Below are positions 1 to 11,969 of a DNA stretch of 64,000 bases, in pieces. The number at the start of each line of letters is the position of its first letter. Positions within the stretch are counted from its first letter, which is position 1. Source of the DNA: Chaenocephalus aceratus (lineage: Eukaryota > Chordata > Actinopteri > Perciformes > Channichthyidae); NCBI GenBank assembly GCA_023974075.1, contig CM043791.1:24665642-24729641 (forward strand), in the 5' to 3' direction. Below the pieces are notes generated by a model that saw nothing but the letters and a program-made list of their open reading frames with translations, ran no database searches and was not told the origin of the DNA. A program made the position numbers and the translations under genes.

Positions 1-159
1 GAATGTTAACTTTATTATTTCGCAAATTTCCTATTCAACTATAAGGCTATTTAATTTGAATCACAGTATGTTCTCTGCGACTGGTATTTAATGTAATGTT
101 TTAATTGTTAGCTAAACATATGAATCGATGTTCTGTAAAAGTGAATTATGAAGGTTTTT

Positions 160-694
160 CATAGTTGCCTGCAGAGGTTCAAGAAGTCTAATCTTGTACT
201 TAAATAATAGTAGAACCAAAGTGTAGGAATACTCTGCTATAGGTAAAAGTCCTGTACATATAAAAGTATAAAAGTATTGGCATCTAAATATACTTACATT
301 TCTAAAAGTACTTATTATTGAGACTGGCCCGTTTCGCAATCATATAAATATATATATATGATATGTTTTAATTATAGTTACCGATGTATTCATATGTTTA
401 TAAAACTTGTAAAGGTGGAACTCATTTGAATCCCTTTATTTACTGCTGGGTTGAATGATAATTTATAGATGTAACTCAAATCTAATTTAAGTGTTGATCA
501 TATTGTTTATCACTAATCTGCAAAGTAACTTAACTTACTACATAAATATAGTGGAGTAAAAGTACAATATTTACCTGAGTACAAAGTAGCATGACATGGA
601 AATACTCAAGTAAAGTACAAATGCCTCAAAATTGGACTCAAGTACAGTAATGAGTAAATGTACTTAGTTACTTAACACCACTGATTACCTGTAT
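160..694 (-). repeat. Dispersed fish repeat of the 'AAGTACTTTTACTTAAGTA' type
   Basis: The stretch is full of AGTAC/GTACTT motifs and ends in TTAGTTACTTAACACCACTG, the terminal signature I recall for a very common non-coding teleost repeat. Internal landmarks of the same family are visible: 'taaaagtcctg' near 244, 'aaaagtacttattattgaga' near 303 and 'ctgctgggttgaatgat' near 443. There is no coding capacity. The strand is nominal and the left boundary is uncertain. Confidence 0.6.
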
Positions 695-2126
695 AACCTT
701 AAATTATCATCTTGTACAAAACTATGTTCTGCATTTGATGGAGTCTTCAGGTATTAGTCATGTTCAGTCATTTTTTCAAGGAAGAAAGTCACAATTTGGC
801 AATGGGTTTGGAGAGACATTGCCTCGTAACATGTGGGGGTACAAATATTCAGCTGCTGGTTGGGCTCCGGACAGCAGATGGCAGTATACCATCTTGATAA
901 TCCTATGCTTTACATTCAGGCTGCAGCATATATTTCTTAGCATCTATAACACACAGTGCATGATCTTCAGCCTCCTCATACTGTCCCACAGGCTTCTGGA
1001 GGAGTCTAAGGTTTTGCAAATATTGCAACCGCACAGCAAAAGTAAAAGTGGGTAGCCCAGAATGAGGGAAATATCCCTGCAAAGCCCTTTAGTGATATAC
1101 TACTACAGTTATTTGTTTAATTGATTGTCTTGGAACTCTTTTTAAAAGTTTGTATTGACTATAAATAATGGCTTTTTAATCACACACACATTATATTTAA
1201 AATTATTTAAATCAAACATATTGATAAAGAGAGTCAACACACATCTCTGTTGCAGTGAACTCAATAGGAGTCAGTTGGCTGCAGGAACCAACATCATAGA
1301 GGTGGACATTTAAATGAGTATTTAAGATTTAAGGTTATAATGCCTCAGTAACCACAGTTTCAATAATGGTCATCCTAAATTACTGAAGTTATTGATGTTT
1401 TTCCCCTAGCCTTTTTATTTATCTCTGCTCATTGATGAGTCCATCCAGTCACATAGTACTTTACTCTTCTCAATTAGTAAGTCCAGTTTGGCTAATTTGG
1501 TCTGTTGAAGACACTATAAGGACGCTTCATGTAATTTTATGTCGACGGACAGTCGATGTTGAGACCCTATAAATTGTATTTAAGTGGATTAATAGTGTGC
1601 TGAGCCTGTGTGAGCAAAGCGGTGCTGGAAGTAGTGGCTCTCTATGCAATAGGATAATTAAATAGCTTGTACCGCAATGACTAGCTTATTCAGACCAGTG
1701 ACACAACTGTTTGCATGTGTGTTTAGGGCTAGAATGTGAGGACATGTAAAAGAATACTCTTCATTTTAGTTTTGTGGCAAAAGATTTATTATAAGTGTCT
1801 TGCTCTTACTTTTATTTCAGTTAACCAGTATGCATCACTATTTAAACACCGATATAATGATTCACTATACTTTGTCTTCTTCTTGCTCCTGTTATGCTAA
1901 TTGTTTGGTGTTATTTTTGCCACTGTCATTTTAGAAAATTGTATGGCAGGCAGACTTCAGTTAGCCTTGACTTTGAAGTTGTTAGAAGATGGCTGTGCTG
2001 AAGGAATGTGAGGCTTCACCCTAATAGAGACTAGACTCAAAGTGGATTGTCCATGAAACTGCTTGATCTTGACCTAGCTGCCTGCTGTTATGGCCCCTCT
2101 GTCTGTCATAACCCCCCACCCCAACA
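695..2126. other. Intergenic, no gene recognised
   Basis: AT-rich unique-looking DNA. A 106-codon open frame at 735-1055 has no recognisable domain, no splice context and ordinary intergenic composition, so I do not call it. I see no RNA gene and no clear repeat. Confidence 0.6.
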
Positions 2127-2170
2127 GACACACACAGGCAAACACACACATTCACACAAAGACACACAGG

Positions 2171-2269
<99 letters not shown>

Positions 2270-2270
2270 C
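2127..2270. repeat. (CA)n microsatellite
   Basis: Nearly continuous CA dinucleotides, purest at about 2172-2247, with a short CGCGCG interruption near 2248. The long Cys-Val and His-Thr open frames across it are artefacts of the repeat. Confidence 0.97.
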
Positions 2271-5200
2271 ATATGGATGCATACTTTTAGTTTGGAAACT
2301 GTAAGCTGGACTAATATCAACACTTGTATGCATTACTTGGAAAAACCCACTACAACTGTTCTGGCAAAAGCTTCTGCAGGCTGTTTGTTTATCTGTTGCA
2401 GTACTACTCCGCACAAATGTAATCCCTGTCGGTTGCTGATTTCTAGCAGCCTGGCATGGAATTCCTCTCAATATAAGAAAATGGTATAGCCCTAAGTGCT
2501 ACTGCAGTTTTATTACCTGAGGTGGTCTGTCTGAATATAGCTTACCACATGTCTCATTCAAAGGGAATGGCAGGTATGTGTCACTAGTCATAAATTGTAA
2601 CTTGCCTTTAGCAGTAATCAGTTGCCAAGGAAATCTCGAATGGGATTATGACCTTCTGTTGTGTGTAGGCAAGTAAACTGTTAAAGTTGTCAACCTCCAA
2701 GAGACAAACATAAAAGATTTATGTCGGTAAACAATTTATTTTCTCATCATTATAAATTAAAGTGTAATGTGTCTAGTGTGTAAACAGAGCTTTTAGTTAT
2801 GAATTTTCCCATGATGGATATATTGTTTAAACCAATCTGAGCACTTTTGAGTTAAATATTACCCATCATCGTAGTGAGTGATGTAAGCAGTGAGGGATGT
2901 GTCACTATCCAGTCAAGGAAAGGCATTAGAAGGGTAGAAAACAAAGAAAGAGGGAGTGGGAGCAGAGTGCCTGGAAGGAGAGCAGAGTGTTGGGAGGGCG
3001 GAGATGGAGAAATGGGGGACGGTGGTATTTAGTATGCACGGCCAAGCTGCCCCATCTGCTTAGCGCAGCAGTCCCTGTCGTATAACTGTCTACAGGCCGT
3101 GGGCCACATAAAGAATGTCTCAGATTTGATGTAATTCCGCAAAATTAATGACAGCTTTACTCGGTATGGGCCGTGAGGGAATGATTAGTGTTTGATCGTC
3201 CATCTGATCAGTTCCCTTGGCTGGCTGCAGGAGATATGCTCCACTATATGACTGCTGCCTATGGCAAGCAAACACAGATATACCTATCCCAAAATCATCC
3301 CTGGGTCCCCACGCTCTACTTTAGGTTTGAGTTCTGGTTCTTGTTTCCCTTCAACACAGACAACCAATATCTTGTTAAACTGCCTGTGCTGTGACACTTC
3401 ACATCAAAATGAACATGAACCTACTGATGGGCAGGATGCAGGTCCCACTGGTGGTGTGATTGTGAACATGGCCGTTTTTTTTATTTCAGGCTGTGCAGTA
3501 TTTCAAAGGAAAGTGGGCCAACCAGCATCCAATTTAGAGAACTCAGAGGTCACACTATGACCTTTTACAAGATATGCTTTACTGCAGCTGTGATTGGAAT
3601 TGGGTATTCGTTTTTAAAAGAGATGGGGAATGGATTGGGAATTTGAGTGAAGAAATTGATCCACTGGATGGATTGCAGGAGTTGGACAAGTGGAATTCCT
3701 CTCCTCCTTTTTAATTCAGCCCCACCTCAGCCGGCCCAACCCCCATCTCTCCCCTCCTCCTGGGCTGCTGCGTTTACAAGCGAAGGGGGCATTCTGTTTT
3801 ACAAGTGAGCCTGGTGCGTCTCGGTGTGCAAGCAACATTAAAATTGAACCCGTCTTATCTGTGCAAAGCGTGAGGCTTTACATCAGAGGCTGTCGTGCTG
3901 CTGCCATGAGGCTCCTGTGTGCTTTTATGTAATGTGGTGCAGTCAAAAACCCAGCGGACAATTAAAGTGAGCTGATAGATAAACAAATGATTGAAGACAG
4001 GGATGTTCGTTTGTGGAATGTAAGGTAGAGTTGGGGGAGGGCAACTTCATTGTTGAACGTTTTACTATTGTTAACAAGTCCAAGTCCAACACATGACACC
4101 GACCGATCTGGGGAATTGTTGTTTGTTTTCAAAGTTGAACCTATGTTGTGCTGAGTTGCATATGGCAAAGCTAATTTCCCATCTGACCATTAGTACTCTG
4201 GTCCAGTACCAAGCACAATTCTGCAAAGGCTCAGGGAGGGTTGTGTTTATGCCAACACAGATTGTCGGACAGATTGGTAATCCTTCACTGTGTATGGATG
4301 CAGTGTTTTCCACTGAAATTGTTGGCCATTATAACAAATTACTTGCAAAAACACCATTAAAGTAAACAAAAAACCTCTTGCATCTGTTTTGATGCTAGGC
4401 TCGTTCCAGTTCAATGCAACTCAGTTCATTATCCTCTCTGTTTTACTCTTTCCTCAGTATTTTTGCCTTTTGGTACACTCTTCCATAACACTGTCTTTCC
4501 AAATTACTTGAACGTATTTCCTCCCGCCTGGGCCCCCCCTTCCCAATCGGCATCCTCTGATGTTCTTTCATATTGCTTTCTTTCTTGGCCCACTCCTCCT
4601 CCCCCACTGCTTTCTCTTTCTCCTCCACATTTTATATTTTTGGCTGAGCTGAGGACCTTTCTTAGCACAGTGACCTTTCTGGTTTTAAATTAAGCCCCAC
4701 TGCGGCATGTCTCTCTTCATAGACCGCCAGTTACGAGCCTTCAGAGAACCGCAAAAAAAATAACGATTCTGATGAAATGGCCCCTTTAAAAAGCTCTTCC
4801 AAATTCCTTATACATTTTTCTTCCTCTCTTCCCCCTTTCTGGTCGCATTAATATTCACACTAATGAGGAACATCCTAAAGAGCAGGCCATGGAAAATGTG
4901 AGATGAGAAGCATGCGCATGCCTCCCCACATACACATCATACACACACTGTTGCTCATTGCTAATGGGTTCTAATCAAATGCCATGTATTTTGTAAGTGA
5001 TTTATGAAAACTGGCCAGCATGAGCTTGCAATGTGATTGCTTAATCAGAAAGGGACCATTTTTCAATGGATAACCCACTTTGTAGACTTTTAGAAGAGAC
5101 CATGCTTTACATTATGTGATTAATAGGCGTCTATTAAATTGTATTTAGAAGATGAAGAGTTCTTTATGACTGCACTGAGGTCATGTTGTTACCTGGTATT

Positions 5201-5759
5201 TCTCAATTTGTTTCAGTACTTCACATATGTTCAGAATTTCACAGTATTATGTCAGCAATGCTGTGGTAGAAAACAGGTGATGATAAACCTCAGAGCAGTA
5301 TAGTCATACAGGACCTCCCAGGTGACGAGTAATGTTTTAATGGCCTCGTTCACTATCGCCATCCTTTAGTGCGTTATCCTGTTTTAGGTAAATGAACATG
5401 AGGAATTAATTTGATGAGTGAACCAAAGCATGATACATAAATGATACATTTATCTAAAATGTGGGGCATTTATGTGTTGACCTGTGCTTACTGACTTACC
5501 ATACCTGTTAATTGCTTCCTAAAACTCAAGACAGAAAGCTACAGCTATCACAGGGAAGAATCTGAATAATTAAGCTCCGAGCGGAAGGCTGTTTTGGGCC
5601 TCATGGGAAAAGGCTTTGAATGGGTGTTATTGAAGTACAGTGTTTTGTTCACACTCCTAGCACTCGTATCACACCCACTCTGAATTTAGGTGAAGCACTT
5701 CACAGTTTTACTCATGAATCCACCACTTCACTATAATGTGCTTTGGTGTAATTCCAACT
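2271..5759. other. Intergenic, no gene recognised
   Basis: No coding region or RNA gene is supported. Open frames are at most about 100 codons and lack domain features. The segment at 4840-5060 is more balanced in composition and has several TAAT/ATTA homeodomain-type cores, so it could be a conserved non-coding element. That cannot be shown from one sequence. Confidence 0.6.
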
Positions 5760-5874
5760 AGTGGTGTAAGAAAATATTGATATACTGTTAAAGGGACTGG
5801 GATAAACGCAAATGCAGATCCCACATTTTTATTTCTATTTCTATATACTATTTTAGTTTTCCTAAAACAAAAAC

Positions 5875-5910
<36 letters not shown>
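5760..5910. repeat. Short dispersed-repeat scrap plus (TA)n tract
   Basis: 'AGTGGTGTAAGAAAATATTGATA' at 5761-5783 resembles the end of a common fish DNA-element family (not confirmed). It is followed by a pure (TA)n tract at about 5875-5910. Confidence 0.5.
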
Positions 5911-5912
<2 letters not shown>

Positions 5913-8900
5913 ATATAATGAATCCTAACCCTGTAATATGATGTGTATCGTCAGATCCTTGAAAATGGCCTTAATCCAGACATATACAAAACCTTTTATT
6001 GAAGAAACGAAAGACCTGGGAGAAACTCTCGGTAACATGGATCCCACAGTAGGATGACTTGTTTAAGATGTTAAATCCATTGTGGACTTAATATTTTTAA
6101 GAATTAAGAGAATATTATTAGGGAGCCGTTCTTTACTAACTCAGTATCTATTTGTGCAGATATAAATAGTCTGGAGATTTGGTGTGGTAGCTTTACATTT
6201 AAAAAGAGATGTGATTTACTAAGTCTGCTTTATTAGAAGACCTTTATAAACAAAGATGATGGTGTGTAATTCCCTTTTACTTGGTAATCAGGACCAGCCT
6301 TCTTTTTATATGGTGCACACTGCACAGTGATTACTATATTTATCTCCTTTATAAAGCATGGGGCACAATGGGACTTGCAACATTTAATACTTTTAACATT
6401 TTGGAAGAGGTAAGCACCATACTGGGTTTATTGCGCCGGGAGGAATTCTGTATTTAAGCACATTATAGCTGTACTTTTTCCAGTTACATATGGTATTTTA
6501 CGTCATAACATTTCCACTGACACCCTCAGATGCAGACACGGAACCAAGACTTAAAGACTCTGGGTAAATTCAGAGCAACATGGAGTGGAAATATGCAGAC
6601 ATCAAATGGGCTGGTTTTCCCTCCTCAACAGATTGGTTTTTCCACTGAGAGATGAACATACTGTAGCCCTGAATATTAATCCCAACCCCCATCCCCTATA
6701 CGGGCTGCATCTAACAACATGCAGAGATGATTTCTGGGGCCTCTCTTCTTAGGTGCTTCTTGTAGCCTTGGTAACCCTAATGAATTATGGGCCAGCCCAG
6801 TTAAAACATGTGTGGTATTACCCCGTTCCAGGGTGTGTCCTCCTGGGTATCTATGAATCACTGATCTCATCAGACGGGTTCCTTCTCTCTCTCTCTACCC
6901 TTCTCTCTCCTACCTAATCTTCACATATCTCTCGTTCTCCTCCCTTCCTTCACTCCCCTCCCCCATTCCCTGTCACACACCAGTCCCCTGGGGCGTCTGT
7001 CTGGGATCTGCCAGGATCATCAGTGTAGGAGGGGAGAAGCTAACTGGGAGTCCGTCCTGGCTGTAAATCTGACCAGGGAGGGAGGAGAACCTGCAGTGGC
7101 CACATTTGCAGACCAGCTAGTCCAGAAGCCCTAATACACTGAAAAGCTCGTACTTGCATCAACATGTGCAGACACACATGACAACAAATACTCCCAGAGG
7201 TAGTGTTCACCCAGGTGTTCACTGCCAGTAAAGCTCAACTATCTTAGTGTCACTGCAATTAGCTAAACTTGTCTTATCCTGAGAGTGATAATGAGCTCTC
7301 ATTCTATAGCTTTACAATTCTTTCACATAATCAACCAGCATGCGTATACAGGACATTTATTTTCTATAAAGGAAAGGCATAAACATGTTTCGCAGCTGAA
7401 ATTGAAGTTATTTTGTTGTCGATCCCTTATGCCTATGTGTCTTTTTTTCTCTATTGTAAAAACAAATTGAAATGATGCCTATATCTGTAGGGGAGAGTAT
7501 AGAAATCTATTACACATTGTATTCCTGGAGAGGACTATCCGTTTAGTATTTCCTAAAAAGACGATGAAGGCAAATGTTTGATCCTAAGGAGATCGTGACA
7601 TTTTGGTGGAATACGATCCAAGGAGTGAAAAGTATTATTTAATCCATGGTGCTATGCAGAGGTAATTTCAGTCTCAGTTGCTATAAAGCCCTGGCAGCCT
7701 AGCAAAGGTCTGGACTGCAATGCAGTGAGGGGGGCCCTTCTCTCTCATACATACATTTAGTTGGGTGTGATACCATTTCATGCACATAGACACACCCTCC
7801 CTCTCCTTATCTGAGAAATAAGCATTTTTACAGAGTTTGAGCTGTAAAAGGAGAGGAGCAGATAGCCCATAAATCTAGCCATAAAAACGTTAAGTTGTCA
7901 GAGGTGCCATCAGCTATCAATCGTGTGCGGCAAGCTGATGAAGGGGAAATAGGTGATAAAAAAACAGCATTTTAGGGAAATTATGTCCAGTCTTCCATTT
8001 GCGAAGTGCTGCAGTCGCATCACGGCAGAATCTTAATCACTAGTTGGTGTGGCCAGGGACTGTTCCTTGGTGTGACAGTGAGGAGGAGCACACCCTGGTG
8101 GGAGGGTTGGATATTGAGAAGGAAAGGAGAGCCATTGGGGAAGGTGGGGGTGGGTTGGGGGTGTTGTAGAAAATTATACAACTAGCATAAATCACTTCTA
8201 AACTACCGTTTTTCTCTCTCCCTCATTTTCTCGCTTCCCTCATCTCCCTCACCCACTCGTTCCCTTTTTCACTGTTTATTTTTTATCCTTCATGGCCGTG
8301 CATCTCTCTCTCCTTATTTGCACTCCCATTGCTCCCCCACCTGATGCCCCTCTCTGACTTTCTGCCCTTTTTTAATTCCCTTTTTCAGTCCCCAGCCATA
8401 TGCTGGCCACCCTCACTAACCCACTCTCCATCCATCTCAACTTCATTTCCACTGTGGTTTGTTTACATGCTTTCTTTATTGATCCGATTTTTGTTGCCTA
8501 CCATGGATTTATCCCCTGTCCATGGGACTGTATTAGCAAACCTTGAGATTGACTCGTCTCTGTGAGATGGTTCAGATATAGTCTGTACTTGAAATAAAAG
8601 AAAATACCATTTGGGCTGACGCTTAATTCACACTTTATCAGCCAGCACTGTGACATGATTCCTGGTTGCTTCTTTATTGTGGCATTTTCCTCCCCAAATA
8701 GAAAAACAACCGGTGATATTTTTTTGTATCCAAAGGCATTTGAATACAAGGCAGATTCATTGAAGTGGCTGCGAGGCAAGCGTAAATTGAGTATACCACA
8801 TAGCTGTTTATTTTTTAGCTTTTACTATAATGTAGTGTGTGTGAGTGTCTTGTTCAGTGCAAAGGAGTGTTAGCTTGTAGCATGGAGGAATGATATAAAT

Positions 8901-11153
8901 GCATTATGTGAGAATAGCCTTGCCTATTGAATTGATAAATGCCCTCATTGTCTGATCTGTGACTCCCCCTTTAATCTAAGGTCATTTGTTAATTAATTTG
9001 AATAGCCTTACAGGCTCTGCCTCGGCTCCAGTCTTGGTTGACTGATGTCATTCTGCACTGAGCAGACTATAAGCACTGCGAAATGGTTGCAGTGATGCAT
9101 GTTCATCTGCAGTGGCCCCTCCAGTATATCCTGCCCTGTGTCCATTTATCAGGGGAAGGTGTTACTGAGCACAAAGCAGCCCTTAATAAGTGAAAAGTGG
9201 CAACGTTGTATTTCTCACATGAAAATGGTGGCAGTGGTGGACAATGATTAAGTATACAGAGCTAGTCGTAATAGTTCTGATGAGTAAATGATGTTATAAT
9301 GTTCATTTGGGACTGCCACAACGCCAGCTTTGTTTGCCGAAGTTACTCTGTGGTCCTGGTAGTTAATGTTGAGACATGAAATGCTCTCTGATCAAAGTTA
9401 GCGAAGGCTTGTGTAGGGGCTGTGCTGCCACCCGTAGTTAGACTGAGGTACTGTAATGCAGCATCCAATCCTCACGTCAGTTTTGGTGGGCTGCTCTGCA
9501 GTTCAGTCACACAGCATGTGTTTGTGACAGAGGGTAGTTTAACAACACATCTAACCTTACTGCATTAAAGCTACTGCACCAGTGAACATGCAGGGTTTAT
9601 GTAAAATGGACTGTTACAAAAATATACTGTCCAATTGCGGTTAGGCTTTCTACCCTCTGTTAATGTTTAAAAACTAGACATGATATCCGTGAGGAAGTGC
9701 TGTGTTCCCATGCATTTGAGGCAGTTATACGGCCTTACCCTTACCATTCTCATACTTTGCTTTACATATGTGTTGATGGGTGTCTTTTTCTTTTTTACCC
9801 GTGGAATGTTACTTATTGCTATCTATTTGTGTTGCTGCTAAATGTGTGGAAATGCTCTTTTCTCCACAAAGTTGATACACAGTGGTCCTTTGCTCATATT
9901 AATACTGTTCTCTAATGTAAACTGTGTAACTGCAAACCAGCCAAAATCTGGTGAGCCATTGCTAGTAAAGTCAGAATGTAAAGGAAATGCTACGCTCAGC
10001 AGTGGATCACCTTGATGTTTTATTACACAAGACCAACAATCTGGAAATTTGCCATAAATTGCATTAATTTAATTTGTCATTCATTCAGCCTAAATGTGTA
10101 GTTTTTTTTAAAGAGGGAGCTGCCACATACTGGCCTTCATTTAAGCGTACACTTTTACAAAGCTCTGAATACCATTCGGTTACTAATGTTTGAAAGCTCA
10201 ATGTTTTTTATTTGAGTAAAGTGTTAGGGTGCTTCCCTGCATTTTTCTTGGATCATCGGTCAATTGCGTTGTCTCTAGGAGCAAACTCCGAACAATGCAG
10301 ATGGCAGAAATGAGAAGGCGCAGCAGCATTTTTCTCTGGTTTTCTGTTGTAGGGAGTGGTTTTTTTTTTCTGGTGAAATGTTAGTTTTCAATGACAGCTG
10401 CATCTGCCAGGGGGCAGTCGAGCACACACACGAAGGCAGCAGAGAGTGAGAGAGTCCTGCCTCTGCAGATCTCCTTTTCTCCCTTTGTGGCAAGATTGCT
10501 CTTTCTGTCATTCTATCAGAAGATAAAGCAAGTTGCTAATTAAGCATATCTGTGTAATGTTGTATGAATCATTGTTGAGATTATTGCTGCTATTTGAATT
10601 ATTATTTTGAGTCGTGAATATAGTTCTGTTAAGCTCTGCTGTAATTATAAGCACTCACTGGTTTATATCCCCCATTAATGTTCTCTTCATTAGCATTAAA
10701 TCATGTCAGTCATTTTCTATTTTGGAGGTCAGAGGAGGCAAAATGAGGTATGGAGCGAAAAGTTCTTATCTATAGGACGATGTCTGGTGAAAAAGGAAAT
10801 GTTAAGACTATTACATATTAATGTTAAAGCATTTAAAAAGTGTAAACGGCGTACATAAAAAGAACATTTATTCACTCTCCCAAGTAAGCTTGCCAGTTAC
10901 AGTTCAATGAATTCAAAATGTGGAGTTGTAATTTTGTGCCCATAAAACTGTTAAAAGAATTTCATTTATTTCTCTACACGGCCCATTTATGAGCAATACG
11001 AAATAAATACATTAATGTTATTGCAAAGGATAATGCTGCTGTACTAAACTTCTGCCTGAACATTCACACAATGGTTTTTGTTTTATTCAAAACCAAGGAA
11101 AGTAAAACCAAGTAATGATTCCAGGCCACTAATGATGAAGTTTTGAAAGCAAC
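5911..11153. other. Intergenic, no gene recognised
   Basis: Unique-looking sequence without a supportable gene. Pyrimidine-rich stretches occur at 6880-6980 and 8210-8360. The segments at 8930-9070 and 10560-10740 have homeodomain-like TAATTA/ATTAAT cores and could be conserved regulatory sequence, which is only a guess. Small open frames here show no domains. Confidence 0.55.
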
Positions 11154-11161
11154 CTTATTTA

Positions 11162-11961
11162 TAGAGATGTCCCGATCCGATCACGTGATCGGGGATCGGA
11201 GCCGATCACGTGATTTTCAAAAGATCGGGGATCGGGAGAAAAAAATCGGGGATCGGGATATTTTTTTTTTTTATTTTTTTAATTTAATGTTACAAAACAA
11301 AAATGACCATGTTCACGTCTTAAAGTCATCCTGAGGACTTAGTTTTGGTTTAAAATTACACAACATCATGTATGTGTTGCTTTCTTTGGGCTTGTTTTCA
11401 TAGACCTGGTTGCTTATTTCTCTGAAATCTGGCAACAGAGTGTGCGCAGTGTCTAATAGTAGCAGTAAGCTAACGAGAGGCTACGTTCAGCTGGTGACTC
11501 GGGAGTCGGGACAGAGTCAGCAGTTTGGAAGTATTATAAAATTGAAAGCGAAGGCAGTGTAACAGCCAGATGCAATGTTTGCAAGGCAGAGGTTCCGCAT
11601 GGTGGAAAGAACAGAGCTATGTTCAACACGACCAATCTAATACGCCACCTGAGAAACAAACACCAACAACAACACGACGAGTACACAGCGGCCACTCAGG
11701 TAACGGCACTGAAACAACCGACACTTTCAGAGACTTCTAAAAGGAAAGAGAAACTGCCCCAGAACAATGAAAAGGCCAACACAATAACAGCCAAGATAGC
11801 TGAATTCATCGCGTTGGATGACCAGCCGTTATCTGTTACCTTTTTTTTCTATTAATGCATTGCATAAAGATCGGATCGGGAAAAATCGGTATCGGCAGAT
11901 TGTCAAAATCAAATGATCGGAATCGGATCGGGAGCAAAAAAAGGTGATCGGGACATCCCTA
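11162..11961 (+). mobile_element. hAT-family DNA transposon, internally deleted, 800 bp
   Basis: The ends are TAGAGATGTCCCGATC and, read inward from the right, TAGGGATGTCCCGATC. A perfect 8-bp target duplication CTTATTTA lies at 11154-11161 and 11962-11969. An 8-bp duplication with a TAGRG terminus is diagnostic of the hAT superfamily. Subterminal DNA is packed with GATCGG repeats and two copies of the palindrome ATCACGTGAT (11180-11220). Only the N-terminal part of a transposase gene remains (11526-11855). The right end follows directly, so the catalytic domain is deleted and the element cannot move by itself. Confidence 0.93.
11526..11855 (+). pseudogene. BED-type zinc finger remnant of a hAT transposase
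   Basis: The open frame runs without interruption from a Trp-Lys-Tyr-Tyr start of a BED finger (W codon at 11526) to a stop after 11855. It shows the BED zinc-binding pattern: a C-x2-C pair (RCNVCKAEVPHGG, first Cys codon at 11571), then about 30 residues on, LIRHLRNKH supplying H-x4-H. A Lys/Gln-rich linker and the start of a hAT N-terminal region (IAEFIALDDQPLSV) follow. BED fingers bind DNA and occur at the N terminus of hAT transposases and domesticated ZBED proteins. The frame ends in T-rich sequence a few bases beyond that point, and no DDE or dimerisation domain follows. The first ATG inside it (11619) lies within the finger, so a start for the full finger must be further upstream and is not obvious. 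It is most likely a dead fragment. Confidence 0.8.
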
Positions 11962-11969
11962 CTTATTTA

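Noticed and set aside
735..1055. 106-codon open frame as a gene
   Set aside because: No domain, no splice or promoter context, ordinary intergenic composition, and no similarity I recognise.
2021..2471. Long Cys-Val and His-Thr open frames
   Set aside because: They are translations of the (CA)n tract. The same applies at 58486-58785 and 63702-63945.
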